A stretch of 64,000 nt of DNA from JAPPHA01 sp963662815 (GCA_963662815.2 CAXXWA010000020.1:496001-560000); one strand, 5' to 3'. Positions 1 to 9,123 are shown, counted from the stretch's first letter. The notes: a model not told the origin generated them from the letters alone. Translations and numbers: made by a program.

Positions 1-1226
1 AACTCGAGGCGCGCAGTGATTCGATTGCGAATCTCATGGCGCGGGAGAACGGCAAGGTCCTCGGCCAGGCCAGGCATGAAATTGCCGCTGGCTTCGGCGA
101 GGCGCGCTACTATGCGGGCGTCGCGCGCAACGTGTTCGGCCGGACCTTCGAGAGCGGACCTGGAAAGATGAGCCTCATGACCCGCGAACCATCCGGCGTG
201 GTTTCGGTGATCGTGCCCTGGAACGCGCCGGTCACGCTTCTCGTGCGCTCGGTTGCCCCCGCCCTGGCGGCGGGCTGCAGCGTGGTCATCAAGCCGGCAC
301 CGCAGACGCCGCTGACGAACGCCGCGGTGATGGAATGCTTCGACCAGGTCGACACCCTTCCGGAGGGCATCGTCAACTCGGTCAACGAATACGGCTCCGA
401 GGTCGGCACGGTCTTGTCCAGCCACCCCGAAATCGACGTGATCTCCTTCACGGGTTCATCGAAAACTGGAAGGATCATCATGGCCAATGCCGCCGAAACG
501 GTCAAACACGTCGGCCTCGAACTCGGCGGCAAGGCGCCTGCGATCGTGTTTTCCGATGCCGACCTGGGCAGGGCGCTGACCGAAATCAAGCGCGGGGCGC
601 TGGCGCTGAACGGCCAGATGTGCACCTGCATAAGCCGGATCCTCGTGCAGGACAGCATCCATGACGAACTCAGGTCGCGTCTGCTGCCGGCTTTCGAAGG
701 CACGCGGACGGGCAGCGCCCTAGAACCCGGCACCGAACTCGGCCCGCTCATCGACCGTCGCAACCAGAACCGCATTCTCGGCCTGATCGACAGGGCCGCA
801 GACGAGGCGAGGCTGATCCTGCGCGGCGGCACCGGAGGCGACGCTCTCTCCGACGGTTTCTTCGTCACCCCCAGCATATTCGAGATCGAGGACGTCGGCC
901 ACGATCTCGTGCAGGACGAGCTCTTCGGACCGATCGTCTCACTGGAGCGATTCGGGACCGAGGCCGATGCCCTCGCCCGGGCGAACGCCACCCGGTTCGG
1001 CCTTGCGGCGTCGGTCCATACCGGCGACTTCAACCGCGGCATGCGCATGTCCCGCAGGCTCAAGTTCGGAACCGTCTGGCTCAACTGCCACAACCGGTTG
1101 CTCGCCGAGGTCGAAACCGGCGGTTTCCGCCAGAGCGGCATCGGCCGATTGCATGGAATCGAAGCCATGAACGATTTCCTCGAGACGAAACACGTCTATT
1201 TCGAGGACGAAACCGCGTGGCGCTGA
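1..1226 (+). CDS. NAD(P)-dependent aldehyde dehydrogenase, 5' end cut by window edge
   Basis: This gene oxidises an aldehyde to the carboxylic acid with NAD(P)+ in the cytoplasm; the substrate cannot be told from sequence. The frame is open from base 3, and the residues before the first in-frame ATG (base 36) already read like the family (LEARSDSIANLMARENGK), so the true start lies outside the window. Seen motifs are the cofactor-site segment FTGSSKTGR, the glutamate motif LELGGKAP, and the catalytic cysteine in GQMCTC (codon 621-623). About 400 of the usual 470-490 residues are present. The stop overlaps the GTG start of the alcohol dehydrogenase by 10 bases, so the two are translationally coupled and probably handle the same alcohol/aldehyde substrate in series. 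Confidence 0.92.
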   Translation, partial: LEARSDSIANLMARENGKVLGQARHEIAAGFGEARYYAGVARNVFGRTFESGPGKMSLMTREPSGVVSVIVPWNAPVTLLVRSVAPALAAGCSVVIKPAPQTPLTNAAVMECFDQVDTLPEGIVNSVNEYGSEVGTVLSSHPEIDVISFTGSSKTGRIIMANAAETVKHVGLELGGKAPAIVFSDADLGRALTEIKRGALALNGQMCTCISRILVQDSIHDELRSRLLPAFEGTRTGSALEPGTELGPLIDRRNQNRILGLIDRAADEARLILRGGTGGDALSDGFFVTPSIFEIEDVGHDLVQDELFGPIVSLERFGTEADALARANATRFGLAASVHTGDFNRGMRMSRRLKFGTVWLNCHNRLLAEVETGGFRQSGIGRLHGIEAMNDFLETKHVYFEDETAWR

Positions 1227-2332
1227 TCCAGTACCTCTCCAGAATCGCCTTCGATTTCGGGGCGATCTCGAAACTGGGAGACGAAATCCTTGCCCTCGGG
1301 CTTAGCCGGCCGCTTCTGGTGACGGACAGGGGCATCGCGGAATCCGGAATCCTCGAGAGGGCGCTGGACGCTGCCGGGCCGTGCGTGCCGGTCGTCTACG
1401 ACGGCACCACGGAAAACCCGACCGAAAGGTCGCTTCTGGACTGCATGGACATCTGGTGCGACAGGGATTGCGACGGAGTGATCGCCCTCGGCGGCGGTTC
1501 GCCGATTGACCTCGCCAAGGCAGTGGCTCTGCTGACGAGCCACGGCGGTTCCCTGGCGGACTACGCGGTTCAGTCCGGCGGTTCCGGGAAGATCGGGAAG
1601 GTTTCGCCGCAGATCGCCGTTCCCACAGCCGCCGGAACCGGCGCGGAAGTGGGCCGCGCCTGCGTGATGACGCTTCTGGACGGAACGAAATCCGTTGCAG
1701 TCAATCTCAACATGGTCGCCGACGTCGTGATATGCGATCCGGATCTGACCCTCACCCTGCCGCCGCATCTGACCGCCGCGACCGGCATTGACGCCCTCAG
1801 CCACGGAGTCGAGACCACGATGAGCCCCTGGATCAATCCGCCCGCCGAGGCCATCGCCCTCGACTGCGTTGCCCGCGCCGCCCGGTGGCTGCCGGTCGCC
1901 GTCGAGGACGGATCGAACCGGAAAGCCCGCTGGGAAATGATGATGGCGGCACTGGAGGGCGGCCTGTGCCTTCAAAAGGCGCTCGGCGGGGCTCACGCCA
2001 TGGCCACTCCCCTCGGGGAACTTCACCTGCATCACGGAACGCTGATCGGCATACTTCTGCCGCAGATCCTGCGCTTCAACCGGAAACACGCGGTCGAGGC
2101 CATGGCCAAAATACGCCTCGCTGCCGGCATACCGGACGGGATCGAGGTGCACCACTGGATGCGGGACTTCGTAAGCGGGCTCGGGCTCCCCGTGTCGCTC
2201 GGCGAACTGGGGGTGGAGCCGGACATATTGCCGGGCATCGCCGGCAAGGCCTCGAAGGACCACCTGAGCGCGACCAATCCGCGCCCGGCCAACGCGGAGG
2301 ACTATCTGGGACTGCTTCAAGCCGCTCTGTAG
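1217..2332 (+). CDS. iron-containing alcohol dehydrogenase
   Basis: A 371-residue member of the group III (metal-dependent) alcohol dehydrogenases, which interconvert alcohols and aldehydes or reduce maleylacetate using NAD(P)H. The GTG start lies inside the end of the aldehyde dehydrogenase gene. The cofactor loop GGGSPIDLAK and the segment AVPTAAGTGAEV mark the N-terminal domain. The metal ligands are visible as Asp and His in GIDALSHGVE and as later histidines in GGAHAMATPLG and HHGTLIG. Length fits the family (370-390). The substrate is unknown. Coupling to the aldehyde dehydrogenase suggests a two-step oxidation of an alcohol, but a maleylacetate-reductase-like role cannot be excluded. 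Confidence 0.88.
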   Translation: MALIQYLSRIAFDFGAISKLGDEILALGLSRPLLVTDRGIAESGILERALDAAGPCVPVVYDGTTENPTERSLLDCMDIWCDRDCDGVIALGGGSPIDLAKAVALLTSHGGSLADYAVQSGGSGKIGKVSPQIAVPTAAGTGAEVGRACVMTLLDGTKSVAVNLNMVADVVICDPDLTLTLPPHLTAATGIDALSHGVETTMSPWINPPAEAIALDCVARAARWLPVAVEDGSNRKARWEMMMAALEGGLCLQKALGGAHAMATPLGELHLHHGTLIGILLPQILRFNRKHAVEAMAKIRLAAGIPDGIEVHHWMRDFVSGLGLPVSLGELGVEPDILPGIAGKASKDHLSATNPRPANAEDYLGLLQAAL

Positions 2333-2780
2333 GGGTCGGCTCTTGAGGCCTGACCGCAAGAAAATGGGCCGGCATGCGTTGCATGCGACGGGAGACCGGG
2401 ATGAAGCCATCGGAGGCGACGAATCGTCGAGAGCGCCCGTATCGACTCCCGAAGTCGTATTCGAAACCGGGGGAATCCGGCTTCCAGGGCAGTCCTCTCT
2501 GCCGGAAATCGCCGCGGATCCGGATGCCGGGCGGACGGGAACGGCAAAGGAGGTCCCGTGTCCGCGGATCGGCTGCCTGCCCTCCGCAGCCGTTCTTCAG
2601 GGATTTCTTGCCGCCTGGCCGCGCGATTCCGCAGCCGGTGAACTTCGCGCCTCTGCCCGCGGTCGCACCGAACAGCCGAATTGAAGCCTTGAATCGGTCG
2701 GCCGGAGAGGCAATTGTCGATCCGGCGACCGCAGCCGGCGCGTTCCGGCCGGGCATTCCGCGAACAGAGGGAGGCGCGAG
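2333..2780. other. intergenic stretch, no supported gene
   Basis: An open frame runs through most of this stretch on the plus strand up to base 2784, but its product is arginine/proline-rich, resembles no family, and has no ribosome binding site. I see no hairpin followed by a T-run. The promoter of mtnA presumably lies near the right end. Confidence 0.5.
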
Positions 2781-3878
2781 TTGAAGGTTGACGGAAAGCA
2801 CTATCGGTCCATCTGGCGCGACGGCGAGACAGGTCAGGTCAGGATCATCGACCAGCGCTGGCTTCCGCACGAGTTCCGTATCGCCGCCTTGGAATCGCTG
2901 AACGACTTCGCAACGGCCATTCGCGACATGTGGGTACGCGGAGCGCCACTGATAGGGGCAACCGCAGCATACGGAATGGCCGTGCATCTCGGGGAGGACG
3001 CGAGCGATGCGTCCTTCGACGCCGCCCGTGAAGCTCTGCTCGACACCCGCCCGACGGCAATGAACCTGCGCTGGGCGCTGGACCGGGCTGCCGGGCGCCT
3101 TCTGCCGCTTCCTCCGGTCGAGCGCGCCGCCGCCGCGATGCAGTTAGCCGAGGAAATCGCCAGGGAAGACATTGAGATCAATCGCAAAATCGGCTTTCAC
3201 GGGCTCGATATCATCCGGAAGATCGCCCGGAACAAGCCGGATGGAGAAGCGGTTCGCCTGCTGACTCACTGCAATGCCGGCTGGATCGCGACAGTGGACT
3301 GGGGAACCGCGACGAGCCCCATGTACCAGGCCCATGATGCCGGCATTCCGGTCCATGTCTGGGTCGACGAAACACGGCCGCGAAACCAGGGCGCGCTGAC
3401 GTCATGGGAACTCGGCAGTCACGGCGTCAGCCACAGCTACATCGTGGACAACGCGGGCGGACACCTGATGCAGCACGGACTCGTCGACATCGTCATCACC
3501 GGAACCGACCGCACGACCGCGGAGGGCGACGTGTGCAACAAGATCGGAACGTACCTGAAGGCATTGGCGGCGCATGACAACGGCGTTCCGTTCTATGTCG
3601 CGCTGCCGTCGCCGACGATCGACTGGACGGCCCGCGACGGTTTCCGGGACATTCCCATCGAACAGCGAAACACCACGGAAACCACGCATGTCACGGGCCG
3701 ACATCCCGACGGATCGATCGGGTCCGTTCAGGTTTCCCCCGACGGCGCCATGAGCAGCAATCCGGCCTTCGACGTCACGCCGGGCCGTCTGGTGACCGGC
3801 CTTATTACCGAACGCGGCGTCTGCCAGGCCACCGGCCCCGCGCTCGCACGCATGTTCCCGGAATTCGCCGAGCCCTGA
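2781..3878 (+). CDS. mtnA: S-methyl-5-thioribose-1-phosphate isomerase
   Basis: MtnA converts 5-methylthioribose 1-phosphate to 5-methylthioribulose 1-phosphate in the methionine salvage pathway (cytoplasm). The 365-residue product shows the family features: VRGAPLIG near residue 52, the catalytic cysteine in LTHCNAGW, the catalytic aspartate in GTDRTTAEGDV followed by NKIGTY, and an eIF2B-like C-terminal fold. The start is TTG at 2781, preceded by GGGAGG, which fits the family N-terminus (DGKHYRSIW). It stands alone here with no other methionine-salvage gene nearby. The catalytic residues separate it from eIF2B subunits and ribose-1,5-bisphosphate isomerase. Confidence 0.94.
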   Translation: MKVDGKHYRSIWRDGETGQVRIIDQRWLPHEFRIAALESLNDFATAIRDMWVRGAPLIGATAAYGMAVHLGEDASDASFDAAREALLDTRPTAMNLRWALDRAAGRLLPLPPVERAAAAMQLAEEIAREDIEINRKIGFHGLDIIRKIARNKPDGEAVRLLTHCNAGWIATVDWGTATSPMYQAHDAGIPVHVWVDETRPRNQGALTSWELGSHGVSHSYIVDNAGGHLMQHGLVDIVITGTDRTTAEGDVCNKIGTYLKALAAHDNGVPFYVALPSPTIDWTARDGFRDIPIEQRNTTETTHVTGRHPDGSIGSVQVSPDGAMSSNPAFDVTPGRLVTGLITERGVCQATGPALARMFPEFAEP

Positions 3879-4203
3879 AGCAGAAAAAGAGGGCGGATGG
3901 CGAGGCGGCCGGAGCGACCGCGGTCAATCCGTCGAAGTCCAGCCGGAATGTGCAGCGCGAGCTTGATCTCGAGGCGTACAGGGAGCGCAGTCCCGTCGAG
4001 AGCCCTGTCGGAAGGATCAGGGAATTCCGGAGGGTTGCAACGCGCTGCGACAAGACCGCGCAACTTCCTGTCCGCCGTGCGCCTGGCCGTCAGCCGGTTC
4101 CTGCTCCGGCGGGTCGCACGCCGGTCAATTGAGTCAACATCCCGTGATCGATGCCGGAAAGACACTTCAGCAGTAATGAGCTGAAGGCCGAAAGATGTGC
4201 CGA
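3879..4203. other. intergenic stretch between mtnA and the PIN gene
   Basis: The two neighbouring genes converge here. Short open frames on both strands look random. No RNA gene or clear terminator was found. Confidence 0.5.
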
Positions 4204-4797
4204 TCACGACCCTCGGTTCGAGGACCAAAATACGTGCGGAGTGATCGATCCCTCGGACAAGTCCGACGGCAAGCGCTTGGTGGTTTGCTGCAGTGTCACG
4301 CTTGCAGAGTGGATTGCGTTCGACAGTCCAATCGGAACTTCACGGCTGGATTTCACGTTTTTCTGTTTTCCGACAACAACATATTCAGAACAGAACCCTC
4401 CGTTCCGGGTCGGCGGAGTGTCTTTGGGCGCGTTCAAGCAGCCCTGGTCTTCGGTAGCCAGGAAGTGGGCTGCACCAATGCCGAGCGCATGGAGAGGAGT
4501 GGCGTCGACAAAATCGTTGGGCTTTCGAATTCGCCCAATGGTTCGCTCGAGCTCTTCCTTGGTCAGGCCATCTACCTTTTCCAGTCTCTGGAATTTCTCG
4601 AGTTTGCTGAGCGAGATCCTGCGACGTAAGGGATCACCGTCATGACGAATGTCATCACTTGCGGATTCGTGGAAAAATACATCGACTTTGTGCTTGGCGG
4701 CCAGCTGCGAGAAATTGGAATACGCAGGCTTGAAGGCGTGATTGTCTTCGACGCCGATCAGTACATTCGTGTCAATGAGATACAATTGTGTGGACAT
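4204..4797 (-). pseudogene. PIN-domain protein, C-terminal half out of frame
   Basis: The N-terminus has the PIN nuclease signature: an acidic residue in LIDTNVLIG (Asp9), a mid segment DATPLHALGIGAAHFLATED, and thus a predicted metal-dependent RNase fold. After LATEDQG the frame stops making sense. A one-base shift near 4440 restores GLLERAQRHSADPERRVLF, which continues the PIN pattern, but that frame stops almost at once. I read this as a frameshifted and truncated gene. In family members I recall, this kind of PIN domain is followed by a GNAT acetyltransferase domain, which is absent here. It lies directly downstream of the IS1634-like element and, before the insertion, of the XRE-ASCH gene, so the two were probably one operon. 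A toxin-like role is inference only. Confidence 0.6.
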
Positions 4798-4887
4798 CCT
4801 TTAGCCGGAACTTCACGGGGAAGGGAAGCAAGGATTCCGCAGGAAAACCGTTGTTTTTCAGGGGTTTTCCGGCCCGGCGGGCGTCGC

Positions 4888-6666
4888 TCAGCCTGGCATC
4901 CTCATGGGAACATCCTGGTCGTGCCCGACCCCGAGCAGCTCGAAGGCCCGCTCCTGGACCGGGGTCGGCCTGGCGGCCGCCGACAGCAGGCTGTCGCCGC
5001 GGCCCGGCAGGCGCACGCGGTTCAGCACCACGCCCGAGAGATCCGCGAGAAGCGTCCGGAAGCTGTGGACCGGAAGCCCGTCGGGGGTCCTCTTGTCCGA
5101 CGCCTTCGCCTTCGCGCGCTCCGAGACCCTTGCCGGTTCCACCGGCGAGCTCCGCCGCGCCCTTGCGCCCTCGCGGTCGTCGTCCTCGAACAGCATCGGC
5201 GCCAGGCGCCGGCGCATGTGCCACTCCACGTGCAGGGCGAGCATGCACAGGAACACGTGCGCCCGGACGCGGTCCGCCGAATACACGTGGACCGGGCGGA
5301 TGCGGAGGTCGCCCTTCGCGTTCCGGAACGCGCGCTCCACGCCGGCGAGGGATTTGCATGCCTCCACCGCCGCCTCCGGCCCGACGGCTTCCGAATCCAG
5401 GCTGGTGCGCACCACGTATATCCCGTCGAGCCGCGCCTCGGCGGCGATCCTGTCCGGGCTCCGCGCCCAGTCCATCCCGTCGTCGCGCACGGCGACGTCG
5501 AAGTGCTTCTCCACCCGGCGCCGGTTCGCCTTCCGCCCCAGGGCCTTCACGGTCCGGTCGCGGTTCGCCGGGCCCGGCCTGCCGCGCGCGGCCGCGGCGG
5601 CGATGCCGGCGAGCGTCTCCTCCGTCGCCTGCAGAAGGTCCTCGCGCTTCCGGGCCCGCTCCTCCCGCAGCCGCGGGTTCAGGCAGACCATCAGCCGCTC
5701 GCCGGGGAAGTCCGGCCCGGTGATCTCCGCCACCGCGTCGGGCACCAGCGCCTCGGGCACCAGCGGCGCCGGGGCGCCGTCCGCGCCCTCCTTCAGCAGC
5801 CTGCGGATGTCGCTCGTCTTCAGCGCCGAGATCCAGTCCAGCCCCGCGGGCTCCAGGTCCTCGCGGATCCGCGCCGTCGCGGGCATGCCCCTGTCGCCCG
5901 CGAGCGCCACGCGGTCGATGCCGAAGCGGGAGCGGATCTTCTCCACCTGGCCCGCCACAGTGGACGGGTCGGACGCGTTCCCGGCGAAGACCTCCACCGC
6001 CACCGGGCAGCCGTTCGCGGCACAGAGCAGGCCGTAGACGATCTGCATCTTTCCCCTCTTCCCGTCGCGGCTGTGGCCGAAGGCCGCCAGCGGGCAGCAC
6101 CGTCCCTCCAGGTACGAGCTGGAAACGTCGTACAGGATCAGCGTGTTCCCGCCCTTCAGGTGCCGGTTGGCCAGGCTCCGCTCGATCCACGGCTGGCGCT
6201 TCAGCAGCCAGTCGAGCATGTCGAGCATCTCGTTGCCGGAGACGGGGCCGAGCTTGAGCAGGGTTCCGAGGCTGCTGGTCGCGGTCTCCGGGTCCAGCGC
6301 CCGGGCGGTCGCCAGCTTCGATGCCGGGTCGAGGATCCGCGCGGCGACGGCGGCGAGCGCGAGGTCCCGGCTCCGCTCCTTCCTGCGCCCGAGGATGCGC
6401 CCGAAGCCGAGCCGCTTCATCGTCCCCAGCACCGCCGCCGCGTGGCCGTGCAGCAGGGAGCGCTCGACCTGCAGCAGCTCGCGGACGTCGCTGACGGCGA
6501 CGGCGCCCTTCAGCACGGCCCGGAACCCCTCGACGGCCTCGGGCGGGAGCCTCGTCAGGTTGGCGACGGTCCGCTTGCGGACCCGCTTCCCCTCGCGCCA
6601 TGCCTCGCGGAGGAGGACCGCGGGCCTTCCGTGCCTGCCGGAGATGCGTTCGATGTTGAGAGCCAT
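4888..6666 (-). CDS. IS1634-family transposase
   Basis: A 592-residue DDE transposase. I place the start at the ATG at 6666 (MALNIERISG), preceded by GAGG, because family members begin close to this motif. The frame is open further upstream only because it runs into the interrupted XRE-ASCH gene. Catalytic signatures are the first Asp in YDVSSSYLEG, the second in ALAGDRGMPA, and the Glu in SLAGVERAFRNAKGDL. Conserved C-terminal text includes RAHVFLCMLALHVEW. Length fits the family (550-600) and no stop or frameshift is seen, so this copy may be active. A TTGACA box 17 bases from a weak -10-like AGAATG lies upstream near 6710-6740. Confidence 0.88.
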   Translation of the reverse strand: MALNIERISGRHGRPAVLLREAWREGKRVRKRTVANLTRLPPEAVEGFRAVLKGAVAVSDVRELLQVERSLLHGHAAAVLGTMKRLGFGRILGRRKERSRDLALAAVAARILDPASKLATARALDPETATSSLGTLLKLGPVSGNEMLDMLDWLLKRQPWIERSLANRHLKGGNTLILYDVSSSYLEGRCCPLAAFGHSRDGKRGKMQIVYGLLCAANGCPVAVEVFAGNASDPSTVAGQVEKIRSRFGIDRVALAGDRGMPATARIREDLEPAGLDWISALKTSDIRRLLKEGADGAPAPLVPEALVPDAVAEITGPDFPGERLMVCLNPRLREERARKREDLLQATEETLAGIAAAAARGRPGPANRDRTVKALGRKANRRRVEKHFDVAVRDDGMDWARSPDRIAAEARLDGIYVVRTSLDSEAVGPEAAVEACKSLAGVERAFRNAKGDLRIRPVHVYSADRVRAHVFLCMLALHVEWHMRRRLAPMLFEDDDREGARARRSSPVEPARVSERAKAKASDKRTPDGLPVHSFRTLLADLSGVVLNRVRLPGRGDSLLSAAARPTPVQERAFELLGVGHDQDVPMRMPG

Positions 6667-6675
6667 GGCGGACCG

Positions 6676-6880
6676 CCTCATGGGAACGTGACTTGCCGAC
6701 ATTCTGCCGGCTTCCGCTATGATGTCAAGGGGAAATTCGAAAAGAAACGCTTTCATGCAGCGCCGTTTCCGGAACCGCCCGCCGGGAGCGCCGGCAGCCG
6801 CCCCTGCGCGACTCATGGGAACACGAGTCCCGCTTCCGGCCCCTTGGATCGCCGAATTTCCGTTTGATGTCAAGGGGTTA
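6676..6880 (+). repeat. two imperfect ~60-bp direct repeats upstream of the IS1634-like transposase
   Basis: The first copy spans about 6676-6732 and the second about 6811-6876. Each begins with CTCATGGGAAC (6677-6687, 6812-6822), passes through a CCGCTTCC-like block, and ends with TGATGTCAAGGGG. The 11-mer CTCATGGGAAC also occurs at 4901-4911, at the other end of the transposase gene and in the same orientation. The copies may be duplicated transposase-binding or promoter sites, since the complement of TGATGTCAAGGGG supplies a TTGACA box. They could also be a scar of an earlier duplication of the element end. Confidence 0.55.
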
Positions 6881-6907
6881 TGCGCGAAAACCCCGTTTGA
6901 AGTTCCG

Positions 6908-7674
6908 TTTAGCGCCCTTCCAAAATCCCCTTTTGCATAAAGAAATGACTGGGGCGGCTCGAATCCGAAGCGTTCCCTTAGGTAGGAAAGAGACAACGGC
7001 GTCGCAAATGGACGGACGTTTGCAAACTCAAGAGCAAAGCCCAGGTCCAACCCGTCAAAATAGCTTTCGAATTCTGCCCGCTCGATACAGGCGGCATCGG
7101 CGTAGCGCCGCCAGATTTCCTCCAGGTCGAGTTTGTGCACGCCGGCAATCTCGACGAGACCTACCATGGCGCGTTTCGGAGACGTCGAGTAGATGTACGC
7201 GATGGTGCCCTTGGGCGCAGAGACCGGGAATCGACGGCGGAGCTCGACGGTCTTTTCGCCGGCCATGATGCGGATTGCGTATTTCGGTCGAATGCTTAGC
7301 ACAACATCCCGATGCTGACGAAAGGCATCGTCGCCCGAAATCGGGAGCACCGGTTGGTCTTCATGATCAAGTTGAACCTCGAAGGCATCACGCATACGCA
7401 AAGACAGCGTGCCGTCAGCGGGAAGTGTCGCGGAGATCCTTAGGGTACAGCCCAGGGCCTCTACGAACCTTTGGATGGCCAAGATGTGCATGTTCCCTCG
7501 ACCGGCTTCGTTTCTTGATACGGTGGCCTGGCCGACCTCGAGTCGCTTTGCCAATTCAGCTTGGGTCAATCCTGACAGTCTGCGTATTTCCTTGAGGGAC
7601 TCTCCGACTTTCTTCGTGGCTTCGGCTTCACGGGATGGCCTGACCTCGATGACCATTCCCTGCAATTCGTTCAT
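6908..7674 (-). pseudogene. XRE helix-turn-helix / ASCH-domain protein, 3' end lost to IS insertion
   Basis: The protein starts best at ATG 7674 (MNELQGMVIEV) with GGGGG five bases upstream. Residues about 22-85 form an XRE-type helix-turn-helix (LTQAELAKRLEVGQATVSR, then IQRFVEALGCTLRI). Residues about 110-245 form an ASCH domain (LSIRPKYAIRIMAGEKTVELRRRF ... RERFGFEPPQSFLYA, quoted in part), a fold proposed to bind RNA. After this the frame enters the insertion sequence without a stop, giving a chimeric 949-codon frame. I do not think that is a natural fusion. The ASCH domain appears nearly complete, so the loss may be small. Before the insertion this gene preceded the PIN gene on the same strand. 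An autoregulated antitoxin-like role is inference. Confidence 0.7.
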
Positions 7675-7715
7675 GCTGCCCCCGCTCATTCGGTTTGTGT
7701 GCAAAGTATAGACAC

Positions 7716-7740
7716 CCAATGTTCCGTCAATGAACATTGG
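7716..7740. promoter_or_regulatory. perfect 9-bp inverted repeat, probable operator of the XRE-ASCH gene
   Basis: CCAATGTTC (7716-7724) and GAACATTGG (7732-7740) are exact complements separated by 7 bases. The site lies 42 bases upstream of the XRE-ASCH start, overlapping a TTGACG box on the minus strand that is followed about 16 bases later by TACTTT. A dyad over the -35 of its own gene is the usual arrangement for XRE-type autorepression. Confidence 0.6.
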
Positions 7741-8208
7741 GGGAGATGCCTAGATGTTGAACGTGACGAAGCGCCACACACGACTGCCCTCGGCCGCTGG
7801 AATTGAACGGGCTCATGCCTGAGTTTCGGGTCCGTCGCCGCAATTCGGACGGCAACGCTTCAAAATAGCTGCGCATGGCCTGACGTGGGAGAACGAGGTC
7901 CGGGCTTGGCGCAGGTCCGGAACCGGGAGTCTGCATCGTGATCCTGCATGCAATCTTGACGGTTGCAACCAACTACTCTCACTGCGAAGACCGATTTTCG
8001 GCTGAGGCTGGATCGTCAGGGTGCTGCCAGCCCGCCGGAGAGCCGGTTCGTGGAAAGGAGTCCCGCACAGGCTCCACTCTGAGCAGCGTCGGACCAGGTC
8101 GGGCGATCCGCGCCCGTCGGCAGATTCGCATCAATTGCGATCGTTGGAAATCGAGGTTGGTCGGCGAAGCGGCATCCGTGGAGGGAACGGGTCCGGCCGC
8201 CCTGCACC
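7741..8208. other. intergenic stretch, no supported gene
   Basis: Short open frames on both strands look random and lack ribosome binding sites. Apart from the operator at its left edge I see no structure here. Confidence 0.5.
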
Positions 8209-9075
8209 TCAGTGCCCGCCCGGAATCGGAATGACCGCAAGGTCGGAACCGATCGTCAGCGATCCGCTCCAGGTCCGCCTGACGAGCGCCTCGAACTCCT
8301 TCGGTCCGACCTCGGGGTCATCGCTCGGCGTGAAGTGCTGCACCACCAGATGGCCAACCCCGGCGGCGCTGGCGATCCGGCCGACATCATCGCCGAAGGT
8401 GTGCGCAGCCATCATGTGAGCCATGAGGTTCGGCTTGATCTCCTTCAACCGCGCGCACATGCGCTCCGTGCCCTCAAGATGCATGACTTCATGCACAAGC
8501 ACGTCGGCGCCTGAGGCAAATTCGGCAAGAGGCGGGAAGTAGCAGGTGTCGCCCGAAAACACGACCGTCGAATTCTCGCTGCGGAACCGGAGGGCATAGG
8601 TGTCGGTCAAAGGCGGATGAACGACCTGCAACGCAGTGACCTCGACGAGATCGTCCCTGAATACCGGTCCCTCCGCGTATTCGAAAGGAGTGAACATGTC
8701 GTGCGGAGACTGCTGCTTTTCGTCACTCATCCGCATCTCGATGTCGTAAGCCATCGAGGCAAAGAACCCGTCGACCAGCCGCTTCAGGGGAGGCGGGCCA
8801 TGGACAGGTATGCTTCGCTTCGGAGACGAGCACCACACGGTGTGCAGGAGCGGTCCGAGTTCAAGGCAGTGATCCGAATGAAGATGCGTGAGGACGATCG
8901 TGTGGACATCGGCAAGCGCGTAGCCGGCCTCGACGAACTGCCGGGTCACGCCCATCCCGCAATCGACGATGTAGGGCCGACCCGAAATCTCGACGACCGA
9001 CGACGAAGGCCAGCTCGACCCGGTCGCAAGCCTCGGCCCGCCCTTGGTGCCGAGAAGGATGATCCTGTCAGTCAT
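8209..9075 (-). CDS. metallo-beta-lactamase-fold metal-dependent hydrolase
   Basis: A 288-residue cytoplasmic hydrolase of the RNase Z/arylsulfatase-like metallo-beta-lactamase branch. The start is ATG at 9075 (MTDRIILLGTKGGPRL) with AGGAAA upstream. The longer upstream open frame is not family-like. The zinc motif is THLHSDH near residue 77, with later ligands in FSGDTCY and in MMAAHTF. The substrate is not deducible. It is divergent from the frameshifted glyoxalase-like gene (49 bases between starts), so both may share a promoter region and a small-molecule detoxification or catabolic role. Confidence 0.85.
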   Translation of the reverse strand: MTDRIILLGTKGGPRLATGSSWPSSSVVEISGRPYIVDCGMGVTRQFVEAGYALADVHTIVLTHLHSDHCLELGPLLHTVWCSSPKRSIPVHGPPPLKRLVDGFFASMAYDIEMRMSDEKQQSPHDMFTPFEYAEGPVFRDDLVEVTALQVVHPPLTDTYALRFRSENSTVVFSGDTCYFPPLAEFASGADVLVHEVMHLEGTERMCARLKEIKPNLMAHMMAAHTFGDDVGRIASAAGVGHLVVQHFTPSDDPEVGPKEFEALVRRTWSGSLTIGSDLAVIPIPGGH

Positions 9076-9123
9076 GTCCCGTTTCCTGTCGTCCGGGCGA
9101 TGACGATCCGCTATCCTGGCGCC

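Larger units (their letters stand above)
4805..6907 (-). mobile_element. IS1634-like (IS4 superfamily) insertion sequence, approximate ends
   Basis: About 2.1 kb carrying one transposase gene. Candidate terminal inverted repeats are CGGAACTTCA at 4806-4815 and its complement TGAAGTTCCG at 6898-6907, and both continue inward to a CGGGG block. The upstream XRE-ASCH frame runs straight into the element without a stop, and the PIN gene starts only 8 bases beyond the left end. The element therefore sits between, or in the end of, two adjacent co-directional genes. The ends are a best guess and I could not identify a target duplication. Confidence 0.5.

Noticed and set aside
2374..2784. 136-codon plus-strand frame before mtnA
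   Set aside because: Basic, low-complexity product, no ribosome binding site, no recognisable motif.
4642..6867. Long open frames (600-740 codons) opposite or out of phase with the transposase
   Set aside because: They are Arg/Pro/Gly/Ala-rich shadow frames of a GC-rich gene and have no family resemblance.
4888..7737. One 949-codon protein combining XRE, ASCH and a transposase
   Set aside because: The join lies at the end of an insertion sequence with candidate inverted repeats, and the transposase has its own start with a ribosome binding site. The fusion is an accident of an open frame.
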